A DNA stretch of 9,686 nucleotides from Marinosulfonomonas sp. (GCA_026989405.1 JALSJL010000453.1:1-9686); one strand, 5' to 3'; counted from the stretch's first letter, positions 1 to 6,879 are shown. Notes: generated by a model not told the origin, from the sequence alone. Numbers and translations are program-made.

Positions 1-1
1 G

Positions 2-1351
2 CTGATCCCGCTGTCATACGCGGCAATTCTCGGCGGCACGCTGACGCTGATCGGCACCTCGACCAACCTGCTGGTGGACGGGGTGGCGCGCGCCCAGGGG
101 CTGCGCCCGTTCACCATATTCGAAATGACGCCACTGGGGGTCATCCTGGTGGCCTGGGGAATGGTCTATCTGCGCTTCGTCGCGCCGCGGCTCTTGCCGG
201 ACCGCCCGAGCATGGCAAGCCTGTTGTCAAATCGATCAAAGATGAAATTCTTCACCGAAGTCGCTGTGCCGGAAGACAGCGCGCTTGTCGGGCAGGATGT
301 GACTGCGGTCGACCTGTTTCGCCGCGACGGGGTGCGGCTGATGGATGTGTTGCGAGGCGATGCCTCATTGCGGCGCGACCTGAAGAATGTGACGCTTGAA
401 GCCGGCGACAGAGTAGTGCTGCGCACCGAGATGAGCGAGCTTCTCGGCCTGCAACAAAACCCGCAACTGCGGATCGTCGACAAGCTGTCATCGGTGCAGA
501 CGACCACGGTGGAAGCGCTGATCTCGCCGGGCTGTCGGATGGTCGGGCGGTCGCTGGGCGATCTGCGACTGCGCCGGCGTTACGGGGTGTATCCGCTGGC
601 GGTGCACAGGCGCGATCAGAATATAGGTGGGCAGTTGGACGACCTGGTGGTGCGTGTCGGAGATACCCTGCTGCTGGAAGGGGCGCCCGAGGATATTCAG
701 CGCCTGTCGAGCGACATGAACCTCGTGAACATCAACCAGCCTTCGGCCCGAGCCTTCAGGCGCTCACATGCACCGCTGGCCATTTTGGCGCTGGTCGGCA
801 TCGTGGCCTTGGCGGCGCTGGGCGTGGCGCCAATCTTCCTGCTGGCGGTCCTGGCGGTGGCGCTGGTTCTGATCACGCGCTGTATCGACGCAGAAGAAGC
901 CTTTTCATTCATTGACGGGCGGCTGCTGGCGCTGATCTTTTCGATGCTTGCCATTGGCGCGGCACTGGAAGTCTCGGGGGCGGTCCAGCTGATCGTCGAT
1001 GGTCTGGCCCCCACGTTGGGAAGCTTGCCTCCATTCCTGTTGGTCTGGGCGATCTATCTGTTGACTTCGGTTCTTACCGAACTGGTTTCAAACAACGCCG
1101 TGGCGGTGGTTGTCACCCCGATTGCAATTGGGTTGGCGCAGGCGCTGGGAATTGATCCGCGCCCGCTTGTGGTTGCCGTGATGGTTGCGGCTTCGGCATC
1201 GTTTGCAACACCCATCGGCTATCAGACCAACATGCTGGTCTATGGCCCGGGCGGCTACAGGTTTGCCGATTTCCTGCGCGTTGGAATTCCGCTGAACCTG
1301 TCGGTCGGGCTGTTGGCATCGGCGCTCATCCCCTTGATCTGGCCGCTTTGA
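2..1351 (+). CDS. SLC13-family permease with two RCK_C domains (5' end outside window)
   Basis: C-terminal 449 residues of an ion-coupled inner-membrane symporter of the SLC13/DASS type, whose members carry sulfate, phosphate or dicarboxylates, usually with Na+. The frame is open from base 2, so the true start lies upstream. It enters in the middle of the first membrane half with the family motif GTSTN (fragment residues 18-22). Two soluble RCK_C (TrkA-C) domains follow at about residues 82-146 and 167-238, then a hydrophobic second half from about residue 256 on. That half carries a Ser-Asn-Asn motif and a TPIGYQTN motif near the C-terminus, the expected second copy of the substrate/cation-binding hairpin. 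RCK_C domains are known as small-ligand-sensing modules in K+ channels and SLC13 relatives; their ligand here is unknown. The gene converges on a second, clearly diverged permease of the same architecture. Substrate cannot be told from sequence; sulfate is one possibility. The stop is TGA at 1349-1351. Confidence 0.9.
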   Translation: MIPLSYAAILGGTLTLIGTSTNLLVDGVARAQGLRPFTIFEMTPLGVILVAWGMVYLRFVAPRLLPDRPSMASLLSNRSKMKFFTEVAVPEDSALVGQDVTAVDLFRRDGVRLMDVLRGDASLRRDLKNVTLEAGDRVVLRTEMSELLGLQQNPQLRIVDKLSSVQTTTVEALISPGCRMVGRSLGDLRLRRRYGVYPLAVHRRDQNIGGQLDDLVVRVGDTLLLEGAPEDIQRLSSDMNLVNINQPSARAFRRSHAPLAILALVGIVALAALGVAPIFLLAVLAVALVLITRCIDAEEAFSFIDGRLLALIFSMLAIGAALEVSGAVQLIVDGLAPTLGSLPPFLLVWAIYLLTSVLTELVSNNAVAVVVTPIAIGLAQALGIDPRPLVVAVMVAASASFATPIGYQTNMLVYGPGGYRFADFLRVGIPLNLSVGLLASALIPLIWPL

Positions 1352-1375
1352 AGCGGAGCCGCCTCTGGCGGCGCT
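1352..1375 (+). terminator. GC-rich hairpin just after the first permease gene
   Basis: CCGCC (1359-1363) pairs with GGCGG (1367-1371) across a TCT loop. AGCG (1352-1355) can extend the pairing with CGCT (1372-1375) past a three-base bulge. The hairpin starts right at the stop codon, but no T-run follows. It may act as a weak or Rho-assisted terminator, or only protect the 3' end. The call rests on pairing and position alone. Confidence 0.3.
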
Positions 1376-1408
1376 GCCTGGTGTTTGCGCCGTGCTGCGC
1401 ACGTCGCG

Positions 1409-1443
1409 GTGCCTCCGGCGGGGATATTTGGGCGAAAAGAAGA
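1409..1443. repeat. Rhodobacterales-type intergenic motif between convergent genes
   Basis: The 140-bp gap between the two permeases contains the string GTGCCTCCGGCGGGGATATT (from 1409) followed by a purine-rich GGGCGAAAAGAAGAG. From memory, near-identical strings (a CCTCCGGCGGGG core, a short AT-rich step, then an A/G-rich tail) recur in intergenic regions of many Rhodobacteraceae, often at gene ends. Only one copy is visible here, so its repeated nature is recalled and not shown. Its role is unknown; it may be a terminator or processing element. Confidence 0.45.
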
Positions 1444-1454
1444 GTCGATGATTT

Positions 1455-1475
1455 TTTGTCGGGCAGTTTGTCGGG
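1455..1475 (+). repeat. Short direct repeat TTTGTCGGG x2
   Basis: Two exact copies of TTTGTCGGG (1455-1463 and 1467-1475) are separated by CAG, downstream of the - strand permease gene. On the - strand the first copy runs into an A-rich stretch. With only two short copies it could be chance or a small local duplication; no function is evident. Confidence 0.4.
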
Positions 1476-1491
1476 GCGAAATGCTCCCTTT

Positions 1492-3273
1492 TCAAAGGGG
1501 CCAGAACACCAGGATCGCCGGGATCGAGACGGCAACGACGATGATTTCCAGCGGCAGACCCATGCGCCAGTAGTCGCCAAAAGAATAGCCGCCGGGGCCA
1601 AGGATCAGCGTGTTGTTCTTGTGGCCGATAGGGGTGAGGAAGGCGCAGGATGCCGCGACGGCGACGGCCATCAGGAACGGATCGGGGTTGACGCCCAATG
1701 ACTGCGCCATCTGGATCGCAATCGGGGCAGCAACAATTGTGGTGGCGGTGTTGTTGAGCACATCCGACAGCGACATGGTAACGACCATCAGGATGGTCAG
1801 GATCGCCCAGGCCGGCATGCCTTGTGTGAGGTTGATCAGCGCACCCGCAATCAGCTCCGTTCCGCCCGATGTTTCGAGCGCCGAGCCGAGCGGGATCATT
1901 GAGCCAAGCAGCACGACCACGGGCCAGGATATGTGATCGTAGATATCCGAAATAGGCAGGATTTTCGTGAGCACGAACCCCACAACGACCATTCCAAGCG
2001 CGATCGGCAAGTAGATCAATCCGAAAGAAGCCGCCGCAACCGCGGCACCGAACATGCCAATCGCAAGCCAGACCTTTTTTTCGTCGGTCACCTGCAGCCC
2101 GCGTTCTGCCAGTGGCAGCACGCCAAGCCATTCGATCACGTCGTTGGTCTGATCGGCCGGCGTGAGCAGCAGCAGGATGTCGCCGGCGCGGATCGGGGTC
2201 TTGCGGATCTGCTTGGTGATGCGTCTGCCCTGTCGCGAAATGCCAAGCAAAACCGTGCGTTGGCGCCAGCCCAGCCCAATTGTCTGGGCCGACTTGCCGC
2301 GGATGCGCGATTCTTCGGGCACCACGACCTCGACCACCTGCAGCCCGTCGCCCTGGGCCTGCAACAGTTCCTGGCGTTTCTTCTCGGCGAAATCGAGCGA
2401 AAGTGCCGCGCGGAATTCATCGAGCGCATCCGGGCGCGCTTCCAGCACGATCGCGTCGCCGGCTTTCAGCAATACGTTGCGCGCCGTGCCGTAACGACGC
2501 TTGCCGTCGCGCACCAGGCCGAGAATGGCAACGTCGTTCTTTTCGGCGATTTCATCCAGTTCATACAGGCGCTTGCCGATCAGTCTGGAGTCTTCGGGCA
2601 CGGTCAGCTCGGCAATATACTCGGCGATGTCGGCCATCGGGTCGCTGCTGTTGTCGCCGCCGTCGCGCTGCGGGATCAGGCGCCAGCCGATCAGCGCCAC
2701 GAATGCCAGCCCGGCAATGGCGGCAACCCCGCCCACGGGGGCGAAATCGAACATCTTGAACGGCTCGCCAAGGCTGTCTTCGCGGATCGTGGCGATGATG
2801 ATGTTGGGCGGCGTGCCGATCAGCGTGACCATGCCGCCGAGAATGGTGGCAAACGACAGCGGCATCAGCGACAGGCGGGGTGGCCGGCCGGCCTTGCGCG
2901 CGGTCTGGATGTCGACCGGCATCAGAAGTGCGAGGGCGGCAACATTGTTCATGAAGGCCGAGAGCACGCCGCCGATGGCCCCCATCAGCGCGATGTGGGC
3001 CCCCAGCGAGCGCGAGGCATCGACCAGGGTGCGGGTGATCAGGAATACGGCGCCCGAGCGCACCAGCCCGGCGGAAACCACCAGCACCAGCGCAACGACA
3101 AGCGTTGCCGGATGGCCGAAACCGTCAAACGCGTGTTTGGTCGGGATCACGCCAAGCACGACGCCGGCAAGCAGCGCGGAGAAGGCCACGAGATCATAGC
3201 GGAACCGGCCCCAGAGCAAGAGCCCGAACACGGCCCCGAAAAGAGAAAACAGGATTATCTGGTCACTGGTCAT
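1492..3273 (-). CDS. SLC13-family permease with two RCK_C domains
   Basis: Complete 593-residue inner-membrane symporter, a usual length for SLC13 proteins with inserted RCK_C domains. Order: membrane half one (about 5-200) with AFMNN (106-110) and GTPPN (153-157); RCK_C at about 219-291 and 312-385; membrane half two (about 400-593) with DVLNN (504-508) and TPIGHKNN (547-554). The paired Asn-Asn and TP/GTP motifs are the expected inverted-repeat substrate and cation site. I chose the ATG at 3273 because a GAGG Shine-Dalgarno lies five bases upstream and the protein then begins MTSDQIILF, right before the first membrane helix. An in-frame start at 3324 would add 17 polar residues with no good ribosome site. 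The gene is divergent from yebC and convergent with another SLC13 gene. The two differ in key motif residues (GTPPN/TPIGHKNN here, GTSTN/TPIGYQTN there), so they are probably old paralogs with different substrates. Sulfate, other inorganic anions and dicarboxylates are all possible. Confidence 0.9.
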   Translation of the reverse strand: MTSDQIILFSLFGAVFGLLLWGRFRYDLVAFSALLAGVVLGVIPTKHAFDGFGHPATLVVALVLVVSAGLVRSGAVFLITRTLVDASRSLGAHIALMGAIGGVLSAFMNNVAALALLMPVDIQTARKAGRPPRLSLMPLSFATILGGMVTLIGTPPNIIIATIREDSLGEPFKMFDFAPVGGVAAIAGLAFVALIGWRLIPQRDGGDNSSDPMADIAEYIAELTVPEDSRLIGKRLYELDEIAEKNDVAILGLVRDGKRRYGTARNVLLKAGDAIVLEARPDALDEFRAALSLDFAEKKRQELLQAQGDGLQVVEVVVPEESRIRGKSAQTIGLGWRQRTVLLGISRQGRRITKQIRKTPIRAGDILLLLTPADQTNDVIEWLGVLPLAERGLQVTDEKKVWLAIGMFGAAVAAASFGLIYLPIALGMVVVGFVLTKILPISDIYDHISWPVVVLLGSMIPLGSALETSGGTELIAGALINLTQGMPAWAILTILMVVTMSLSDVLNNTATTIVAAPIAIQMAQSLGVNPDPFLMAVAVAASCAFLTPIGHKNNTLILGPGGYSFGDYWRMGLPLEIIVVAVSIPAILVFWPL

Positions 3274-3301
3274 CGCACCCTCGCAATCTGGCCCCAAAGA
3301 A

Positions 3302-3317
3302 CCGGAGTTCGTTCCGG
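3302..3317. promoter_or_regulatory. Inverted repeat CCGGA-N6-TCCGG in divergent promoter region
   Basis: CCGGA (3302-3306) and TCCGG (3313-3317) form a perfect five-base inverted repeat with a six-base spacer, between the permease and yebC. It could be an operator half-site pair or the foot of an RNA hairpin. In GC-rich DNA such short repeats are frequent, so the call is weak. Confidence 0.2.
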
Positions 3318-3336
3318 ATTGCAACGCCTTGCCATC

Positions 3337-3366
3337 TTGCGGCGCGCGGTCGCGCTGTCATATAGA
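3337..3366 (+). promoter_or_regulatory. Possible sigma-70 promoter of yebC
   Basis: TTGCGG (3337-3342) and TATAGA (3361-3366) are spaced by 18 bases, and the -10 lies 34 bases before the yebC start. The match is reasonable for an alphaproteobacterial housekeeping promoter, but it has not been tested against alternatives and is only a candidate. Confidence 0.35.
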
Positions 3367-3400
3367 GGGCAGGCAAAACTTATTTCGGGGAAGTAGAGCT

Positions 3401-4141
3401 ATGGCAGGCCATTCAAAATGGGCAAATATCCAGCATCGCAAGGGACGTCAGGACAAACTGCGTTCCAAGCTGTTTTCGAAGCTCGCCAAGGAAATCACGG
3501 TTGCCGCCAAGATGGGCGACCCGGACCCGGACAAGAACCCGCGCCTGCGACTTGCCGTGAAAGAGGCGAAATCGAACTCGGTCCCGAAGGACGTCATCGA
3601 CCGCGCGATCAAGAAGGCGGTTGGGGGCGATGCCGAGAACTACGATGAAATCCGGTATGAGGGCTATGGCCCGGGCGGCGTTGCGGTGATCGTCGAAGCG
3701 ATGACCGACAACCGCAACCGCACGGCCTCGTCGGTGCGCTCGATTTTCACCAAGCACGGTGGCAACCTGGCCGAGACCGGGGCCGTGAGCTTCATGTTCG
3801 ACCGGATGGGTCAGATCACCTATCCGCTGTCGATCGGTGACTATGAAACTGTGCTCGAGGCGGCGATCGAGGCGGGTGCCGATGACGTGGAGGCCACCGA
3901 TGACGGCTATGTCATCTGGACCGACGCGACCGACCTGGCGGCGGTCTCGACCTACCTGGACGAAAATCTTGGCCCGTCGGAAAGCGCCAAGCTGGTCTGG
4001 CGCCCCAACGTGTCAACAGAGCTTGACCTTGAGGGCATGCAAAAGCTGGCCCGCCTCATCGAAGCGCTGGAAGACGATGATGACGTGCAGAACGTCACCG
4101 CCAATTTCGAGGTTTCCGACGAGGTGATGGAACAGCTTTGA
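3401..4141 (+). CDS. yebC: YebC/PmpR family (TACO1-like) protein
   Basis: A 246-residue cytoplasmic protein of the widely conserved YebC family. The hallmark N-terminus MAGHSKWANIQHRKGRQD is intact, followed by KLFSKLAKEI and a three-domain body. Family landmarks include NPRLRLAVKEAK (about 47-58), the RYEGYGPGG segment (about 85-93) and the acidic domain 3. Members were first described as DNA-binding regulators (PmpR, YebC). The mitochondrial relative TACO1 is a translational activator, and more recent work on bacterial members also points to a role at the ribosome on difficult, proline-rich stretches. Which role holds here cannot be read from sequence. The start is ATG 3401, with GGGGAAG about eight bases upstream; an in-frame start at 3329 would add 24 residues before the conserved MAGHSKW and is rejected. 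In many proteobacteria yebC lies beside ruvC; here it does not. It ends 14 bp from the convergent SulP gene. Confidence 0.95.
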   Translation: MAGHSKWANIQHRKGRQDKLRSKLFSKLAKEITVAAKMGDPDPDKNPRLRLAVKEAKSNSVPKDVIDRAIKKAVGGDAENYDEIRYEGYGPGGVAVIVEAMTDNRNRTASSVRSIFTKHGGNLAETGAVSFMFDRMGQITYPLSIGDYETVLEAAIEAGADDVEATDDGYVIWTDATDLAAVSTYLDENLGPSESAKLVWRPNVSTELDLEGMQKLARLIEALEDDDDVQNVTANFEVSDEVMEQL

Positions 4142-4155
4142 AGCCCGCTGTGACG

Positions 4156-5160
4156 TTAACCGGCAGCTCTTGACGGGCCGAGAATGTCGGCCGCGCGCCT
4201 GAACGCATCCTGCACGGATGCAGTGATATCGGCGCTGTTGTGGCTATCGAGTATGCCCAGCCCGCGAAGGGTTTTCTCGGCGCGACCGCTGATCCCGGAT
4301 ATGATGCTTGCAACACCTTGTTCGTGCAGCGAGCCGACCAGTTCCTCCACCGCCATGGCCGCACTGGTGTCGATATGCGCGGCCTCCGAAAAGTCGAGTA
4401 TGACGGCGCGGTAATCTGCAATATGCGCTTCGACCTGCCGGGTAAGTTGGCGGGCGGACGCGTAGGAGAAACGGCCACGCAGGGTGACCACGACGACATC
4501 GCCATCGAAGGTCTCCAGCAGGGCGCGTTCACCGTCATCGAGCGCCCCGTGTTCGGCCAGCGCCACGGCGGTAACGCCTTTCAGTTCTTCTTCTTCCATC
4601 CAGCGTGCGGTGACAAATCCCGCGATGATCAGACCGACGGCGACGGCGGTGATCAGGTCGACGAACACCGTCAGGCCAAGCGTGATGAACATCACGATCA
4701 CCTTTTCGCGCGGGGCATGGCGGATGCGTTTGAGATAGCCCCAGTCGATGATGTCCCAGCCGACTTTCAGCAGGATGCCAGCCAGCACCGCGTGCGGAAT
4801 TTTTTCGGCCAGCGGACCAAGGCCGAGCACAAGCGACAAGAGGATCAGCGCGTGAAGCGCGCCGGAAATCGGGGTTCGGCCCCCGGCACGAACGTTGACA
4901 ACCGTGCGCATGGTCGCGCCGGCACCCGGTAGCGCCCCGAGCAGGCCCGCGGCCATGTTCCCGATGCCCTGGCCAACCAGTTCGCGGTTTGAATCGTGAT
5001 GCGTGCGGGTAATCGAATCGGCAACCAGCGAGGTCAGCAGGCTGTCGATCGTGCCCAACAGCGCCAGAACGAATGCGGGCTGAATCACGCGCGTCAGGTC
5101 AGCGGGGGAAATCACCGGCAGGTGCAGGGCGGGAAGGCCGGTGGGGACATTGCCGATCAC
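4156..5160 (-). CDS. SulP transporter, C-terminal reading frame (membrane part 2 and STAS)
   Basis: A 334-codon frame that opens with GTG 5160, overlapping the stop of the N-terminal piece by four bases (GTGA). It holds the remaining SulP helices: the ID-LLTS helix (38-44), whose Asp and Thr match the BicA Na+ site as I recall it, then GAGATMRTVVN (79-89) and GGRTPISG (93-100), ending near residue 185. A STAS domain follows at about 218-305; it has HIDTS (262-266), the position where the phospho-acceptor Ser lies in SpoIIAA-type proteins. STAS domains of SulP proteins steer activity or trafficking. There is no Shine-Dalgarno before the GTG, and the codon reads as a normal Val in the restored frame, so independent translation is unlikely. 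The stop is TAA at 4156-4158. Confidence 0.7.
   Translation of the reverse strand: MIGNVPTGLPALHLPVISPADLTRVIQPAFVLALLGTIDSLLTSLVADSITRTHHDSNRELVGQGIGNMAAGLLGALPGAGATMRTVVNVRAGGRTPISGALHALILLSLVLGLGPLAEKIPHAVLAGILLKVGWDIIDWGYLKRIRHAPREKVIVMFITLGLTVFVDLITAVAVGLIIAGFVTARWMEEEELKGVTAVALAEHGALDDGERALLETFDGDVVVVTLRGRFSYASARQLTRQVEAHIADYRAVILDFSEAAHIDTSAAMAVEELVGSLHEQGVASIISGISGRAEKTLRGLGILDSHNSADITASVQDAFRRAADILGPSRAAG
4176..4192 (+). terminator. Inverted repeat after yebC, inside the SulP 3' end
   Basis: GGCCGA (4176-4181) and TCGGCC (4187-4192) can form a six-base stem with a GAATG loop about 35 bases past the yebC stop. There is no T-run. As the yebC and SulP genes are only 14 bp apart, any yebC terminator must sit in the SulP coding tail, and this is the only hairpin I see there. 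Weak candidate. Confidence 0.2.
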
Positions 5161-5786
5161 CGGGGCATCGGGCAGCGCCAGGATACTGAGCAGCGTGCCG
5201 ATGACCAGGGCGGCCAGGGGGGCGGCAAGATTGTTGCCAGACGCCGGGGCCAGAAGACCATGATGGCAAGCGATACCGACGCGATGATCAGCGCATGGGT
5301 GTTGATACTCGCCAACGCCGCCGGCAATGCCGCGAGCGTGCCAACCGGGCCGCCCGAAGCCGTGGGCGCGCCGATGAAGGGCAAGAGTTCGATGATGATG
5401 ATGATGACACCAATTCCGGACATGAAGCCGGAAATTACCGAGTATGGGGTATACGATACGTAGCGCCCGACCTTGAACAGGCCGAAAAGCACCTGTATCG
5501 CGCCGCCAAGGAAGATGATGGCAAAGGCGATATCCAGCCTGTCGGCATACTGGGCGACAATTGCCGCGGATACCACCGTCATCGGGCCGGTCGGCCCCGA
5601 GACCTGTGCCGGGGTGCCACCGAATATCGCGGCAAAAAAACCGACTGCAATTGCGCCATAAAGGCCGGCAATCGGCCCCAGGCCGCTGGCCACGCCAAAC
5701 GCGAGCGCAAGCGGCAGGGCAACGACCGCGGCGGTGATGCCGCCAAATATGTCGCCGCGCAGATTATCTAGTCGAAATCCGTGCAT
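5157..5786 (-). CDS. SulP transporter, N-terminal reading frame (membrane part 1)
   Basis: This 209-codon frame holds the first roughly seven membrane helices of the SulP protein. RGDIFGG is at 10-16, PTGPMTVV at 65-72 and the helix with five consecutive isoleucines at about 128-132; the Ile run is encoded by five GAT repeats on the + strand (5391-5405). In BicA the first Thr of PTGPMT belongs to the Na+ site as I recall it, and it is kept here (T66). After residue 190 the frame reads out as Trp/Arg/Ser/Cys-rich nonsense (starting WPPW) and stops at TGA 5157-5159. That tail is unlike any SulP helix and marks the frameshift. An in-frame GTG at 5789 is only three bases from the Shine-Dalgarno, so ATG 5786 is preferred. 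Confidence 0.7.
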   Translation of the reverse strand: MHGFRLDNLRGDIFGGITAAVVALPLALAFGVASGLGPIAGLYGAIAVGFFAAIFGGTPAQVSGPTGPMTVVSAAIVAQYADRLDIAFAIIFLGGAIQVLFGLFKVGRYVSYTPYSVISGFMSGIGVIIIIIELLPFIGAPTASGGPVGTLAALPAALASINTHALIIASVSLAIMVFWPRRLATILPPPWPPWSSARCSVSWRCPMPR

Positions 5787-5827
5787 CACGCACCTCCCCG
5801 ACCGAGTCGGCGGCGATGATAACGGTG

Positions 5828-5848
5828 CTTGCCTGCCTTGTCGGCAAG
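5828..5848. promoter_or_regulatory. Inverted repeat CTTGCC-N9-GGCAAG in divergent promoter region
   Basis: CTTGCC (5828-5833) and GGCAAG (5843-5848) are perfect inverted arms with 15-base centre-to-centre spacing, in the 160-bp region between the divergent SulP and DMT genes. On the SulP strand, TTGCCG and TTATCA spaced by 19 bases could be a poor promoter overlapping the repeat. Such geometry would suit a dimeric repressor or LysR-type site, but no adjacent regulator gene supports it. The rest of 5787-5946 shows no clear gene or strong promoter. Confidence 0.25.
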
Positions 5849-5946
5849 AAAATTGATTTCCCTAGAATTTTTCGAGGATTGTAGTGCGTAGTTCACCTTG
5901 CGGTATTGCTCTTGTGTCGGCGAAGCGGATCAGGTTGTGTGCGACC

Positions 5947-6849
5947 ATGGAAGCGCGCGTGGACAGACCCCTTGCCGGAATTCTCTGGATGCTTGTCACC
6001 GGGGTGCTGTTCATTGGTGTCATCGCCATTGTGAAATACCTTGGCGGCGCATTGCCGGCGGCGCAGACGGCGTTTTTGCGCTATGCATTGGGGCTGGTGT
6101 TCTTGCTGCCGATGATCCGGCCGATCATGCGGGCCAGGCTGAAGCGCCGCGATGTCGGCCTGTTCGTCGCACGCGGTGCGGCGCATACCGTGGCGGTGTT
6201 TCTGTGGTTCTTCGCCATGTCGCGCATCCCGATGGCGGAAGTCACGGCGATGAGCTATCTGTCGCCGGTTTTCGTAACCATCGGCGCTGCACTGTTTCTG
6301 GGCGAACGGCTGGCAGCGCGCCGGATGCTGGCCGTCTTCGCGGCCCTGCTGGGGGCAATGGTTGTCTTGCGACCGGGATTTCGCGACCTGTCGAGCGGCC
6401 ACCTGGCGATGCTGGCGACCGGTGCTCTGTTCGGGGCGTCCTACCTGATTGCCAAGCTGATGTCGGGCCGGGTCAGCCCGGCGGTGGTCGTGGGGATGCT
6501 GTCGGTCACGGTGACGCTGGGGCTGGCCCCGATGGCCATGGCGGTCTGGGTGACGCCAAGCTGGAGTGAACTGGGCTGGATATTTCTTGTGGCGTGTTTC
6601 GCAACCGCCGGCCACTACACGATGACATTGGCCTTTGCCGCGGCGCCGATTACCGTGACCCAGCCGGTCACTTTCCTGCAACTGGTCTGGTCGGTGCTGC
6701 TTGGCGCGCTGGTTTTCGGCGAGCCGGTGGATGGTTGGGTGGTGCTGGGTGGCGCAATCATCATTGCGGCGATCAGTTTCATCACGTGGCGCGAAGCGAT
6801 GCTGAAGCGGCGCGAAATCACGCCAACGACCCCGGCAACAAAAATGTGA
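5947..6849 (+). CDS. DMT superfamily (EamA) permease
   Basis: A 300-residue inner-membrane protein with about ten predicted helices arranged as two EamA repeats (about 12-142 and 154-286). Diagnostic stretches are FLRYALGLVFLLP after helix 2, SYLSPVF and GERL at the end of repeat one, and QPVTFLQLVWSVLLG with GEP in repeat two. DMT/EamA proteins export or import amino acids, nucleotide-like compounds and other metabolites; the substrate is not predictable. The ATG at 5947 gives the usual short lead MEARVDRPLAGILWM but has only a weak ribosome site. A GTG at 5884 has a better Shine-Dalgarno (GAGG, six bases upstream) and would add 21 residues that look unlike a DMT N-terminus. I keep 5947 with that doubt. 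The gene is divergent from the SulP gene and is followed by a hairpin. Confidence 0.88.
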   Translation: MEARVDRPLAGILWMLVTGVLFIGVIAIVKYLGGALPAAQTAFLRYALGLVFLLPMIRPIMRARLKRRDVGLFVARGAAHTVAVFLWFFAMSRIPMAEVTAMSYLSPVFVTIGAALFLGERLAARRMLAVFAALLGAMVVLRPGFRDLSSGHLAMLATGALFGASYLIAKLMSGRVSPAVVVGMLSVTVTLGLAPMAMAVWVTPSWSELGWIFLVACFATAGHYTMTLAFAAAPITVTQPVTFLQLVWSVLLGALVFGEPVDGWVVLGGAIIIAAISFITWREAMLKRREITPTTPATKM

Positions 6850-6863
6850 GGTGATCCGGCGGA

Positions 6864-6879
6864 GCAGGCTGGCGCCTGC
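6864..6879 (+). terminator. Hairpin after the DMT permease gene
   Basis: GCAGGC (6864-6869) pairs perfectly with GCCTGC (6874-6879) around a TGGC loop, 14 bases past the stop codon, and is followed by ATTATATT. The stem is short and the T content modest, so this is a plausible but not strong intrinsic terminator. Confidence 0.4.

Larger units (their letters stand above)
4156..5786 (-). pseudogene. SulP/BicA-like anion transporter with STAS domain, frameshifted
   Basis: Together the two pieces make a SulP (SLC26) transporter of about 543 residues, the usual length. I recognise many blocks shared with the cyanobacterial Na+/bicarbonate transporter BicA: an RGDIFGG N-terminus, PTGPMTVV, ISGFMSGIG, an ID-LLTS helix, and a GAGATM-TVVN stretch, then a C-terminal STAS domain. 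The N-terminal frame fails after Leu-Pro-Pro-Pro at about residue 190, where the DNA has six Gs (5217-5222; six Cs on the coding strand). One more C restores Leu-Ala-Ala-Leu-Val-Ile-Gly-Thr, aligning without a gap to BicA and joining the second piece. So a single-base deletion in a homopolymer explains the break. It could be a sequencing or assembly error, a real null allele or a phase-variable tract. The substrate, if functional, is bicarbonate or sulfate by inference. The start is ATG 5786, with GGGGAGG six bases upstream. Confidence 0.85.

Noticed and set aside
1484..1500. CCCTT-TTCA-AAGGG hairpin at the stop of the second SLC13 gene as terminator
   Set aside because: The stem is only five base pairs, sits over the stop codon and has no T-run on the gene's strand.
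1088..2131. - strand open frame of 347 codons spanning both SLC13 genes
   Set aside because: Arg/Cys/His-rich composition with no fold, and it crosses the intergenic gap and two real genes.
1933..3396. Long + strand open frame (487 codons) opposite the second SLC13 gene
   Set aside because: It is rich in His, Gln, Arg and Asp without any domain, and lies wholly antisense to a well-recognised permease. It is a GC-driven shadow frame.
5157..5160. GTGA overlap read as translational coupling of a genuine two-gene split transporter
   Set aside because: No Shine-Dalgarno precedes the GTG. A split would drop about 19 residues of a conserved helix that are intact in the shifted frame, so a one-base frameshift explains the data better.
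5391..5405. Five GAT repeats as a possible phase-variation tract
   Set aside because: The repeat is in frame and trinucleotide, encoding five Ile within a membrane helix. Length change would not switch the frame.
5893..6681. - strand open frame opposite the DMT permease
   Set aside because: Polar low-complexity composition (Gln/His/Arg) and no ribosome site; the opposite strand encodes clear EamA repeats.
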